Below are positions 8,207 to 17,104 of a DNA stretch of 40,727 bases, piece by piece (the first letter of the stretch is position 1; every line of letters starts with the position of its first letter). This DNA comes from Candidatus Nanoarchaeia archaeon. GTDB lineage: Archaea; Nanobdellota; Nanobdellia; SCGC-AAA011-G17; JAUYJU01. The position numbers were made by a program, and so were the translations under genes. Location of the stretch: contig JAUYJU010000029.1 in assembly GCA_030700155.1 (NCBI GenBank), forward strand, positions 1-40,727, written 5' to 3'. The notes beneath the pieces were generated by a model. The model was not told the DNA's origin and did no database searches. It saw nothing but the letters and a program-made list of their open reading frames with translations.

Positions 8207-9310
8207 TTATTGTTTTAAATCTTTAATAATTTTGGTTACTATTTCTATTACTTGACCTATTTGTTCTTCTGTTGTATATTTTCCAATAGTTATCCTAATA
8301 CTTGATTGTATAATGTCCTTAGGGAGCCTTAGAGCTTCTAAAACATGAGAGTGTTTTAATGTTTTAGTTGTGCATGCTGAACCTGTTGCAACTGCTACTC
8401 CTTGGTCGTCAAGTGATAATAATAACGTTTCTGCTTCTACTCCTTTGAATGAGATGTTTATGTTATTTGGAAGACTGTTTTTTGGTGAATTTAAAGTTGC
8501 ATTTAATTTTAGTAATCCATTAATTAGTTTATTTTTTAGATTTTCTAATCTTTTGTATTCAATATCTTTTTCTTTGAATGCTAATTCCAATGCTTTTGAG
8601 AAACCTACTATTCCTGGAACATTTTCTGTTCCTGAGCGTAATCCAAATTCTTGTTCTCCTCCGTGAATTAAAGGTTCTAGTTTAGTTTTTGTTTTTAAAA
8701 GTGCAATTCCCTTTGGTCCGTAGATTTTTGCTGAGTTTATTGTTACTAAATCTACATCTGGAATTTCTAGTAATCCTGCTGATTGTGAGGCATCAGTATG
8801 GAATAAAATATTTTTAGAAATTTCTTTTAATTCTTTGATAGGGTTGATAGAGCCTATTTCATTGTTAGCATGCATTATTGAAATTAGGATTGTTGAAGGT
8901 TTTATTGCTTCTTTTAATCTTTCTTTTGAAATTGTTCCATCTTTCTCTGGTTCTAAATAAGTTACTTCAAAACCATGTTTTTCTAGATATTTGCAAGTTT
9001 CTAAAACTGCTTTATGTTCTATTTTTGATGTGATAATGTGATTTCCTTTAGATTTATTTGCCGAAGCCGCTCCTTTAATTGCTAAGTTAACTGATTCTGT
9101 TCCTGAACCAGCAAAAATAATTTGATCTAGTTTTGCATTTAGAAGTTTAGCTATCTTCAATCTTGCTTCATCAACTGCTTCTGCTGCTTCAATTCCGAAA
9201 GAGTTTATAGAACCTGGATTTCCAAATTTATCTGAGAAATAAGGAAGCATAGCTTTTAGAACTTCTTCTCTTACAGGTGTTGTTGCTGCGTAATCTAAGT
9301 ATATTCTCAT
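8207..9310 (-). CDS. Cysteine desulfurase, NifS/IscS type
   Basis: MRIYLDYAATTPVREEVL, HTDASQSAG, SGTENVPGIVGFSKAL, TGSACTTKTLKHSHVL active-site loop. Confidence 0.95.
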   Translation of the reverse strand: MRIYLDYAATTPVREEVLKAMLPYFSDKFGNPGSINSFGIEAAEAVDEARLKIAKLLNAKLDQIIFAGSGTESVNLAIKGAASANKSKGNHIITSKIEHKAVLETCKYLEKHGFEVTYLEPEKDGTISKERLKEAIKPSTILISIMHANNEIGSINPIKELKEISKNILFHTDASQSAGLLEIPDVDLVTINSAKIYGPKGIALLKTKTKLEPLIHGGEQEFGLRSGTENVPGIVGFSKALELAFKEKDIEYKRLENLKNKLINGLLKLNATLNSPKNSLPNNINISFKGVEAETLLLSLDDQGVAVATGSACTTKTLKHSHVLEALRLPKDIIQSSIRITIGKYTTEEQIGQVIEIVTKIIKDLKQ

Positions 9311-9666
9311 TTCTCAAAGCATACCTTACAACTAGAGTGTGTCTGTGTTTTATCGTGACAAACCTTGCAAGTTACAAGCTCCTCCATTGATAGTTTTAAC
9401 AGGTTCTGCATCTCTTTTTGGAATGTTTCTTCTGTTATCGTTGGAGCTAATTCTTTGATTCTTGATTTTACTTTATCATTAAATGTTACATGTATTGCTC
9501 TTTTCTCATTGAAATATTGCGAAATTGCTTGTTCTGTTACCCTTAGTTTTTTAGCTATTTCTCTTTGGGTTAATCCTAAATCTTTCATGGCTGCTGCTAA
9601 TTCCTTTCTTAGAGAAGGAATCATGTAGTTAACTTCTATTTCCTGCGGAAAAATAAAATTTGCCAT
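9307..9666 (-). CDS. HTH (XRE-like) transcriptional regulator with C-terminal cysteine cluster
   Basis: MKDLGLTQREIAKKLRVTEQAISQYFNEKRA HTH; C-terminus CKVCHDKTQTHSSCKVCFEK. Confidence 0.85.
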   Translation of the reverse strand: MANFIFPQEIEVNYMIPSLRKELAAAMKDLGLTQREIAKKLRVTEQAISQYFNEKRAIHVTFNDKVKSRIKELAPTITEETFQKEMQNLLKLSMEELVTCKVCHDKTQTHSSCKVCFEK

Positions 9667-9953
9667 TAAGCCACCCCTAACATTTCTTTTACTTCTTCAC
9701 TTGGTTGCCAAGGGGGGTTGAATGTAATTTCTATTTCTGCTTCCTTGAATCCAAGTTGCTCTAGTTTTGATTTTAATTCTTCTAACATCAAAGGTCCATA
9801 AGGACACGTTGGTGTAGTGAAGGTCATTGTTACTTTTATAGTTTCTTCTTTAATTTCAATATTGTAAACTAAACCTAAAGTCCAGATGTCAATACCTAGT
9901 TCAGGATCTTCACATGTTTTCATTATTTCAATTGTTTGTTCTTTAGTTATCAT
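9666..9953 (-). CDS. sufT: MIP18/DUF59 family Fe-S assembly protein (SufT-like)
   Basis: CEDPELGIDIWTLGLVYNIEI ... TFTTPTCPYGPLM ... NPPWQPSEEVKEMLG. Confidence 0.9.
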   Translation of the reverse strand: MITKEQTIEIMKTCEDPELGIDIWTLGLVYNIEIKEETIKVTMTFTTPTCPYGPLMLEELKSKLEQLGFKEAEIEITFNPPWQPSEEVKEMLGVA

Positions 9954-10678
9954 TGTGCAATTTGATAGCCTTGTTCTTCTATTTGCTTAGCTAATTCTGG
10001 ACCTCCTTGTTTTATTATTTTGCCTGCTTGCATTATGTAAGTTTTATTTGGAGTTAAGTAATCTAAAAACCTATAATAATGAGTGATTACTAATATTCCC
10101 ATATCTTTATCCATAATAGACTTTATGCCGTCTGCAATTACTTTTAAAGCATCAACATCTGTTCCTGAATCTGTTTCATCTAGAAGAGCATACTTAGGAT
10201 TTAAAGTTATTAGTTGAAGTATTTCACATTTCTTTTTTTCTCCACCTGAGAATCCTTCATTTAATGATCTTTTTAGTAAAGCTGAATCCATATTTAGTTT
10301 AGACATCTTTTCTTTTAGTAGTTTATGGAAATCTACAACTGAAAGGTCTTTGCCTGTAACTGCATTATAAGCTGTTCTTAGGAAACTTGAGACCCTAACA
10401 CCTGAGATTTCAGATGGATATTGAAATGATAGGAATAATCCTTTTTTTGCCCTTTCATTTGCTGGAGCATTAGTTATGTCTTCTCCGTCTAGTAAAATTT
10501 GACCTTTAGTTACTTTATATTTAGGATGACCCATTAAAGTATTTGCTAAAGTTGATTTTCCAGAACCGTTTGGACCCATTATTGCTGTAATTTCCCCTTT
10601 AATGATCTCTAAATTAACTCCTTTTAGTATTTCTTTTCCTTCAACTTCAACATGTAAGTTTTTGATTTCTATTTTCAT
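9950..10678 (-). CDS. sufC: Fe-S assembly ATPase SufC
   Basis: GPNGSGKST Walker A, FLSFQYPSEISGV, NEGFSGGEKKKCEILQ signature, ALLDETDSGTDVDALKV. Confidence 0.97.
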   Translation of the reverse strand: MKIEIKNLHVEVEGKEILKGVNLEIIKGEITAIMGPNGSGKSTLANTLMGHPKYKVTKGQILLDGEDITNAPANERAKKGLFLSFQYPSEISGVRVSSFLRTAYNAVTGKDLSVVDFHKLLKEKMSKLNMDSALLKRSLNEGFSGGEKKKCEILQLITLNPKYALLDETDSGTDVDALKVIADGIKSIMDKDMGILVITHYYRFLDYLTPNKTYIMQAGKIIKQGGPELAKQIEEQGYQIAQ

Positions 10679-10679
10679 T

Positions 10680-11081
10680 TTATTCTCCTGTTATTTTCTT
10701 TAAAGTTTTTAGTGATAAGTTAGCGCATTTAATACGCATGTAACTTATTGGAATTCCTAGTAATTCTTTTATTTTTTCTTCATTAACTTGTTTTACTTCA
10801 TTTAAATCTTTGTTTTTTATATGTTCTGTTAGCAATGATGCAGATGCTTGTGATATTGCGCATCCCTTTCCATTGAATTTTATGTCTTCTATTTTATTGT
10901 TGTTTAACTTTACAAATAATTCTATTTGGTCTCCACATAATGGATTTAATCCTTTTTCTTTTTTACAATCTAATAAAGTTCCAAAATTTCTTGGATTTTT
11001 AAAATGATCTAATACGTTCTCTTTGTACATTTCTTGTTCTTCTGTCAAAGATACTTCTGTTATTTGGTTTTTGTCTATCAC
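10680..11081 (-). CDS. sufU: Fe-S scaffold / SufU-like (IscU family)
   Basis: YKENVLDHFKNPRNFG, NPLCGDQIELFVKL, GKGCAISQASASLLTE, RIKCANLSLKTLKK (three conserved Cys). Confidence 0.92.
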   Translation of the reverse strand: MIDKNQITEVSLTEEQEMYKENVLDHFKNPRNFGTLLDCKKEKGLNPLCGDQIELFVKLNNNKIEDIKFNGKGCAISQASASLLTEHIKNKDLNEVKQVNEEKIKELLGIPISYMRIKCANLSLKTLKKITGE

Positions 11082-12313
11082 TTGTTAAATACCTGTTTTG
11101 CTTTTTCTACTGCTAAAACTAAATTTTCTATATCATCATATGAGTTGTATAAATAGAAACTTGCCCTAACAGTTCCTTGTAAGTTTAGTTTTGTCATTAA
11201 AGGCATTGCGCAATGATGTCCTCCACGAACACAAACCCCTTCTTTATCTAAAATTGAAGCTACATCATGAGCGTGAATCCCTTCAATATTGAAAGATACT
11301 ATATTAGACCTGTTTTCTGAATTAGTTGGACCGTAAACAGTGACTCCTTGTATTGAGTTTAACCTATCACGAGCGTATTCTGCTAAATCTTTAGTATGCG
11401 CGTGTATTTTTTCTGGATCTGCTGCCTTTAGATATTCTGCAGCTACTCCGAAACCTATTCCTCCTGCTATATTTGGAGTTCCTGCTTCAAATTTCATTGG
11501 TAGTTCGTTCCATGTTGAATCTTCCCATGTAACTTCTGAGATCATGTCTCCACCGTACATGAAAGGAGATATTTTTTCTAGTAATTCCCTTTTGCCATAT
11601 AAAGCTCCAATTCCAGTTGGACCTAACATTTTATGTCCTGAAAAAGCTAAAAAATCTACGTCTAAATCTTTTACATCAACTTTCATATGCGGAACTGATT
11701 GTGCTCCATCTACAATGTAGTAAGCTTTAACTTCATGAGCTAATTTTGCTAATTCTTTTACTGGAATTAAAGTTCCAATTGCATTTGAAACATGAGTTGA
11801 TGCTACTATTTTTGTATTTGAATTTATTAATTGTTTAGCGTGTTCTAAATCTAGAGTTAAGTCTTCTTTTACCTTTATGAAAGATAATTTTAGTTTCTTT
11901 TCTTTTGCTAATTGCTGCCAAGGAACTAAGTTTGAATGATGTTCTAATTCTGTTAAAACTATTTCATCTCCTTGTTTTAGTTCTTTTCCTAAAGAGTAAG
12001 CTAATAAGTTTATAGAAGCTGTTGTTCCTGAAGTGAAAATTATCTCATTTGGATTTGCATTGATCAAATCAGCTACTTTTTTATGCGCTTCTTCGTATGC
12101 TATTGTAGCTTCTTCTGATAGCTTGTAAACTCCTCTGTGGATGTTTGCATTAGTATTTTCATAGAAATTCTTAATTGTATCAATTACTATTTGTGGTTTC
12201 TGTGAAGATGCTGCGCTGTCTAAATAAATTATTTCTTTATTATTGATTAATCTTTTTAAGATAGGGAAATCTTGCTTCATCATTTCCATTGATAAAGTCT
12301 GTTTTATTGTCAT
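11078..12313 (-). CDS. sufS: Cysteine desulfurase SufS
   Basis: YLDSAASSQKP, NIHRGVYKLSEEAT, DGAQSVPHM, FSGHKMLGPTGIGALYG, VRGGHHCAMPLM. Confidence 0.97.
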   Translation of the reverse strand: MTIKQTLSMEMMKQDFPILKRLINNKEIIYLDSAASSQKPQIVIDTIKNFYENTNANIHRGVYKLSEEATIAYEEAHKKVADLINANPNEIIFTSGTTASINLLAYSLGKELKQGDEIVLTELEHHSNLVPWQQLAKEKKLKLSFIKVKEDLTLDLEHAKQLINSNTKIVASTHVSNAIGTLIPVKELAKLAHEVKAYYIVDGAQSVPHMKVDVKDLDVDFLAFSGHKMLGPTGIGALYGKRELLEKISPFMYGGDMISEVTWEDSTWNELPMKFEAGTPNIAGGIGFGVAAEYLKAADPEKIHAHTKDLAEYARDRLNSIQGVTVYGPTNSENRSNIVSFNIEGIHAHDVASILDKEGVCVRGGHHCAMPLMTKLNLQGTVRASFYLYNSYDDIENLVLAVEKAKQVFNK

Positions 12314-13245
12314 TGTAATCTCTCCAGAACTATTTGTTTTACATTGTCGTTTTCTATTAAAGATTCAAAAAATCCTTCTATAATCTTGTTTTTAGCTTCT
12401 TTTTCTCCTACTCCGCGTGACATTAAATAGAATATCTTTTCTGGGTCTAGCTTGCTTATAGTTGTTCCGTGGCTGCATTTTACATTATCATTATGTATTT
12501 CTAAAGTTGGAACTGCATCTGCTTTTGCTTCATTGCTTAATAAAATAGTTTCTTGTTTTTGGTATCCTATTGTGTTATGTCCCTTTTCCTGGATTTTTAT
12601 TAAACCGTTATAGTTTGATTTTGCTTTATCATTTAATACTCCGCGAGAGAGCATATTAGATTCTGTATGCGGTGCGTTGTGGATTGTTCTTACATCAAAA
12701 TTAAATTCTTGATTTTTGTCTCCGAAAAATAAACCTATATTCTTAGTTTTAGAACCTTGTCCGTTTAGATCTGTAATTAAAGTTGAATTTGTTGCTTTTG
12801 ATCCCAAAGTACAATCTAACCAGTTGACTACTGCATCTTTTCCTAAAGAAGCTTTCTTTATTGATTTATTATTAGTTTCTTTATTTAAGTTTTGTACTGA
12901 GATAAATTCTATATTTGAATTATCTTTAGCTATAATTTCTACTATTTGAGATCTTTCATTTACTTTATCATTTGATTTTGCTAAATCTATAATAGAAGCT
13001 TTTGAATTTTCTTCTGCAATGATTAAAATATTTTCTTTGGAGTTAGCTATTAAGTTTAGAGAAATTTCTATTGGGGTTTCTATAATTGTGTTTTTAGGGA
13101 TATAGATTAGTAAACCATCTGTGTAATCTTGTTTTTCTGCTAAAGAGAATAGATATTTTTGTATTAAATCTTCGTATTCTCCTGCTTCTTCAAAGGGGAG
13201 AATTATAGCTTTCTCATTTCCTTTAATATTAAATTCGGAGTCCAT
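12310..13245 (-). CDS. sufD: Fe-S assembly protein SufD
   Basis: C-terminal SufBD pattern NAPHTESNMLSRGVLNDKAKSNYNGLIKI...PTLEIHNDNVKCSHGTTISKLDPEKIFYLMSRG. Confidence 0.93.
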   Translation of the reverse strand: MDSEFNIKGNEKAIILPFEEAGEYEDLIQKYLFSLAEKQDYTDGLLIYIPKNTIIETPIEISLNLIANSKENILIIAEENSKASIIDLAKSNDKVNERSQIVEIIAKDNSNIEFISVQNLNKETNNKSIKKASLGKDAVVNWLDCTLGSKATNSTLITDLNGQGSKTKNIGLFFGDKNQEFNFDVRTIHNAPHTESNMLSRGVLNDKAKSNYNGLIKIQEKGHNTIGYQKQETILLSNEAKADAVPTLEIHNDNVKCSHGTTISKLDPEKIFYLMSRGVGEKEAKNKIIEGFFESLIENDNVKQIVLERLQ

Positions 13246-13255
13246 GTTACTGTAT

Positions 13256-14668
13256 TCAACCTACTGCTCCCTCCATTTCTAGTTCTATTAGTTTGTTTAA
13301 TTCAACTGCATATTCTAAAGGTAATTCTTTTACCACTGGGGCTATGAAACCTGAAACTATCATTTTTAGAGCTTGTTCTTCTGATAGACCACGGGACATT
13401 AAATAAAATATTTCTTCATCTCCTATTTTGCCTACACGAGCTTCATGAGCTATTTCTACGTCGTTATTGTCTATCTTCATGTAAGGGTAAGTGTTAGAAG
13501 TTGATTTGTCATCTATTAACAAAGCGTCACATTGTACGCTTGACTTAGTGTCTTTAGCTGCTGGAGAGACTTTTAGTAAACCTCTGTAAGTGGATATTCC
13601 TCCACCTTTGCTTATGCTCTTTGCACGAATTATAGAATTTGTTCTTGGAGCTGCGTGTATTACTTTAGATCCCGTGTCTTGATTTTGTCCTGGACCTGCA
13701 AAGGCAATACCTAAACTATCTGAAGATGCTCCTTCTCCAACTAAAACTGAACATGGATAAAGCATCGTAGTTCCGCTTCCCATATTGCCATTTAGCCATA
13801 AAACTTTTCCATTTTTTTCTACAATTGCTCTTTTAGTATTTAGGTTGTAAGTATTCTTAGACCAATTTTCAATTGAACTGTATTTTATTGTTGCACCTTC
13901 CTTTACAAATAATTCTACACAACCCGCATGTAGCGCTGACTTTTCAAATCTTGGAGCACTGCAGCCTTCATAATATGACACCTCAGAATTTTTATCTGCA
14001 ATAATTAAAGTGTGTTCAAATTGTCCACCTTGTTCTGCGTTCATTCTGAAATAAGCTTGTAGTGGTAATTCTACTTTTACATTTGGAGGAACGTAAATGA
14101 AAGTTCCAGAAGACCATACTGCGCCGTGAAGCATAATGAATTTGTGGTCATTAATTGGAATACATTTTGTCATGAAATGTTCTTTTACTAATTCTGGATA
14201 TTTTTGGACTGCAACGTCCATGTTTTCAAAAATAACCCCCTTGTCTTCCCATTCTTTTTTTAAGTTGTGGTACACTGTATCACTATCATATTGGAAAGCT
14301 GCACCACCCAAAACTCTTTTTTCTGCTTCTGGAATTCCTAATTTTTCTGCTGTTCTTCTTATTTCTTCAGGAACATCTTCCCATTTTGTTGATTCTTTCG
14401 CATCTGGCCTTACATAGTAAGCTATTTGATTTAGATCTAGCTTTTTTAAAGAAGGACCCCAGTTTGGCATTTTTGTTTTATTGAACCATTCCAGTGCTTT
14501 TAGTCTTTTTTGAAGCATCCATTCTGGCTCGTTTTTTTGTTTTGAAATTTCCCTTACTATGTTTTCTGTGATTCCTAAATCTGCCCTGAATTTTGATTTA
14601 TCCGGGTTTGCATCGTCGTATCTAGATCTGTCGATGCTAAAATCCTGAATTTGAGATGGTTTAGACAT
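13256..14668 (-). CDS. sufB: Fe-S assembly protein SufB
   Basis: EGCSAPRFEKSALHAGCVELFVKEGATIKYSSIENWSKNTYNLNTKRA...GSKVIHAAPRTNSIIRAKSISKGGGISTYRGLL. Confidence 0.97.
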   Translation of the reverse strand: MSKPSQIQDFSIDRSRYDDANPDKSKFRADLGITENIVREISKQKNEPEWMLQKRLKALEWFNKTKMPNWGPSLKKLDLNQIAYYVRPDAKESTKWEDVPEEIRRTAEKLGIPEAEKRVLGGAAFQYDSDTVYHNLKKEWEDKGVIFENMDVAVQKYPELVKEHFMTKCIPINDHKFIMLHGAVWSSGTFIYVPPNVKVELPLQAYFRMNAEQGGQFEHTLIIADKNSEVSYYEGCSAPRFEKSALHAGCVELFVKEGATIKYSSIENWSKNTYNLNTKRAIVEKNGKVLWLNGNMGSGTTMLYPCSVLVGEGASSDSLGIAFAGPGQNQDTGSKVIHAAPRTNSIIRAKSISKGGGISTYRGLLKVSPAAKDTKSSVQCDALLIDDKSTSNTYPYMKIDNNDVEIAHEARVGKIGDEEIFYLMSRGLSEEQALKMIVSGFIAPVVKELPLEYAVELNKLIELEMEGAVG

Positions 14669-14702
14669 ATTTAAGGACCCATTGTAAGAATTAGTTTTAA
14701 TG

Positions 14703-14728
14703 GTATATAAACTTAACGTATGTTAAGT
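14703..14728 (-). promoter_or_regulatory. SUF operon promoter: TATA box with adjacent 18-bp palindrome
   Basis: ACTTAAC-GTAT-GTTAAGT perfect inverted repeat at 14711-14728 abutting the TATA-like element (14702-14712; reads GTTTATATACC on the minus strand) upstream of sufB. Confidence 0.65.
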
Positions 14729-14750
14729 ATTATTAGTTTTGTAGAAAATT

Positions 14751-15338
14751 TCATTTCAAAGAACTAAATCTTTCCCCAACAATATTCCAATCAACATTGT
14801 CTAAGAAGGTGTTAACATAAGTTGCTTTATCTGTACCATAATCTATCATGAAAGCATGCTCCCAACAATCAAGAGCTAATAATATTTCTTGACCGGCAGG
14901 CAAACCTATATGGTGTTCAAATACAATATAAGTATCAATCCTTTTTTCCACAGGATTCCAAGTAATCAGCACCCATCCAGGTGTTGATGCAGCTGCAGCT
15001 TTGATGTCTTGAACAAATTTATCCCAGGAACCAAATGAGCTTTCAACTGCAGATTTAAAGTCAGATGAAGGTTCTGTTTTAGAACCAGTTAAATTCTCAA
15101 AATATAATTCGTGCAAGAATGTACCGTTCCATGCAACTACTTTAGCCCTCATTAAAGCTGAGTAAGGCGTGTAAGAATAATTTCCAGCTTTCTCAGCTGT
15201 CTCTAAAGCTTTTGTGATTTCAATGTATTTGTTAACATAACCCTTGTATAAACCGAAATGTGCTTCTAGTTGTTTTTCGGAAAGTCCTTTTATTTTTCCT
15301 TTCAAATGCGAGTAATCTTTTACTTTGTGGTCTACCAT
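14751..15338 (-). CDS. Superoxide dismutase (Fe/Mn family)
   Basis: LEAHFGLYKGYVNKY, WVLITWNP, LALDCWEHAFMIDYG metal-ligand motifs. Confidence 0.95.
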   Translation of the reverse strand: MVDHKVKDYSHLKGKIKGLSEKQLEAHFGLYKGYVNKYIEITKALETAEKAGNYSYTPYSALMRAKVVAWNGTFLHELYFENLTGSKTEPSSDFKSAVESSFGSWDKFVQDIKAAAASTPGWVLITWNPVEKRIDTYIVFEHHIGLPAGQEILLALDCWEHAFMIDYGTDKATYVNTFLDNVDWNIVGERFSSLK

Positions 15339-15400
15339 GAGGTAATACTCTTTATTGGAATCTTATAAACATTTATTGACTGGAGAATATAGTTTATACT

Positions 15401-15415
15401 CCGGAAGATTTCCGG
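15401..15415. repeat. Inverted repeat CCGGAAGATTTCCGG in divergent promoter region
   Basis: Perfect 6-bp arms around GAT; core CGGAAGATTTCC recurs at 15879-15890. Confidence 0.7.
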
Positions 15416-15461
15416 TTTTTTCTGAGAAATTTATATTAAGGTTTAAAATCCATCTTGGTTA

Positions 15462-15674
15462 ATGAGGATTATTTATACGAATCACGCTAAATTTAAAATT
15501 GAAAAGTTAAAAATTCCCAGAGTATGGATTGAAGAGACTTTTAAATCTCCAGATTTGATAATCACTTTTGGAGATAAGTTCATTATTAATAGGAAATTAA
15601 ATGGTAAGACTTTAGAAATAGTTTATATAAAAGCAAAGTATATAAGGGTAGTTACATTATATTTTTTAAGATGA
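15462..15674 (+). CDS. DUF4258-like small protein (putative toxin partner)
   Basis: 70-aa protein MRIIYTNHAKFKIEKLKIPRVWIEETFKSPD... immediately followed, with overlap, by a DUF2283 gene. Confidence 0.75.
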   Translation: MRIIYTNHAKFKIEKLKIPRVWIEETFKSPDLIITFGDKFIINRKLNGKTLEIVYIKAKYIRVVTLYFLR

Positions 15675-15877
15675 AGGTAAGATACGACCCTGATGCGGAT
15701 GCAATGTACATCACACTAAATGATGATGAAGTTGATGTAACTAGAAAATTGGATGATAACACCCTATTAGACTTTAATAAAAAAGGAGAATTAGTTGGAA
15801 TTGAATTACTTTTTGTAAAAGAGAGAAATCCTGAAATTTTAAAAAATTTTAAGGTTGATAAATTACTGACTGCTTAA
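15671..15877 (+). CDS. DUF2283 family protein (putative antitoxin partner)
   Basis: MKVRYDPDADAMYITLNDDEVDVTRKLDDNTLLDFNKKGELVGIELLFV. Confidence 0.88.
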   Translation: MKVRYDPDADAMYITLNDDEVDVTRKLDDNTLLDFNKKGELVGIELLFVKERNPEILKNFKVDKLLTA

Positions 15878-15878
15878 T

Positions 15879-15890
15879 CGGAAGATTTCC
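15879..15890. repeat. Second copy of CGGAAGATTTCC
   Basis: Identical 12-mer to 15402-15413, right after the DUF2283 stop and upstream of a TATA-like element (~15909-15914). Confidence 0.7.
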
Positions 15891-15938
15891 AGAATTTCTT
15901 ACAAAAAGCATATAAAGAAAGTTTACTAGTAGATTAGT

Positions 15939-16211
15939 ATGACCAAAGTGCTTACTCAAGAACAATTGGAGTTTAGGAGCAAGATTTATACTGGAATATT
16001 TTGGACTTCGTTAGCAGTTATTCTTTTATGGTATATTTTAAAATCTACAGGTTTAGTTCAAACTCCATTATGGTTTGAGTTGTTGCCTTTTGCAGCAGCT
16101 ACCTTTGGTGCTGGTGCTTTTTTTAGACAGATTACTATTGATATTAGAGACTTAAAAATGCGTACGACTCATTTAGAAAAAGATATGCATTATGTCAAGG
16201 CTAATATTTAA
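15939..16211 (+). CDS. Small membrane protein (90 aa), two TM segments plus C-terminal helix
   Basis: Hydrophobic IFWTSLAVILLWYIL and LWFELLPFAAATFGAGAFF segments; TATA-like element upstream. Confidence 0.7.
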   Translation: MTKVLTQEQLEFRSKIYTGIFWTSLAVILLWYILKSTGLVQTPLWFELLPFAAATFGAGAFFRQITIDIRDLKMRTTHLEKDMHYVKANI

Positions 16212-16561
16212 TCTTTAAATTCCAAAGGAGAATCCTGAACAAATTCTAAATTTAGTTTCATAGCAACTATTGCTTTTTGTATCTCTGAACCAAGATAAGC
16301 TGCATGCTGTAAACTTGAGACCCATTCATTTCTTACAATAGTTTGGACTATTGCCTCAGCATCTTTTCCAACAATAATCGCTTGTTTTTCATGGCCTGTT
16401 GGAGTTACTTTGTAATAACGAACACGAATAACACTTTCTTCTGGAAATGGTTTTATAGTGAAAAATCCTTTAGGGTCTAATTTCCATTCTTTTTTAGAGT
16501 CATAACTAGCTTCTACTACTGGAACTCCTTTGTCTTCTTTTGGATCGTATGTCATAGTCAC
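16208..16561 (-). CDS. DUF4346-like protein
   Basis: DPKGFFTIKPFPEESVIRVRYYKV ... HAAYLGSEIQKAIVAMKLNLEFVQDSPL. Confidence 0.65.
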   Translation of the reverse strand: MTMTYDPKEDKGVPVVEASYDSKKEWKLDPKGFFTIKPFPEESVIRVRYYKVTPTGHEKQAIIVGKDAEAIVQTIVRNEWVSSLQHAAYLGSEIQKAIVAMKLNLEFVQDSPLEFKD

Positions 16562-16607
16562 TTAGGTTGTAGTAAGCTTAATAAATGTTACTGCTTTTAT
16601 CAAGAAG

Positions 16608-16829
16608 ATGGCAACTTGGTTTCCAGGATTAGTTGAATTTTTCAAAGATTTAGGAATTTATTCTTCTATCTTTATATTCTTAGTTATTTGGTCTATATTT
16701 TGGAGAGGTGCTGCAATGTGGAAAGCTGCAAGAAAAAAACAGTATTTCTGGTTTGCTGCAATCTACTTATTTGAGAGTTTAGGAATTTTGCCAATGATTT
16801 ATTTGTGGATGTACAAGAAAAAACGTTAG
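16608..16829 (+). CDS. DUF5652-like small membrane protein
   Basis: 73-aa two-TM protein with WRGAAMWKAARKKQYFWFAAIYL...GILPMIYLW. Confidence 0.7.
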   Translation: MATWFPGLVEFFKDLGIYSSIFIFLVIWSIFWRGAAMWKAARKKQYFWFAAIYLFESLGILPMIYLWMYKKKR

Positions 16830-17095
16830 AATATCTGTTCGCCTGTTTCTAAATCATAAATGTGAATTATATTAACGGGACAAACTTCTGCTGCATGCCT
16901 GTGCTTTTCAAGATCTTCCAGTTCAGCTTCTATAATTAATTCCTGAGTTTTATTTCCATCAGGTGTTGTGAAATCTTTGATATCGGCTTTACCATCTTCA
17001 TTCAAAGACCAGTATTCTGGCAAGGCTCCTACGCATGAAGCTGCACCTATACAATCTCCTCTTTTGTAAACAATTTTATATTTTTTCTTTGTCAT
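16826..17095 (-). CDS. Ferredoxin-like protein (single cluster)
   Basis: YKRGDCIGAASCVGALPEYW ... AAEVCPVNIIHI. Confidence 0.85.
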   Translation of the reverse strand: MTKKKYKIVYKRGDCIGAASCVGALPEYWSLNEDGKADIKDFTTPDGNKTQELIIEAELEDLEKHRHAAEVCPVNIIHIYDLETGEQIF

Positions 17096-17104
17096 TTTGA
17101 AATC

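Noticed and set aside
8370-8666. Plus-strand ORF inside the cysteine desulfurase gene; similar shadows at 9365-9628, 10810-11007, 11340-11720, 12716-12949, 14136-14417
   Set aside because: All lie opposite strongly supported SUF operon genes.
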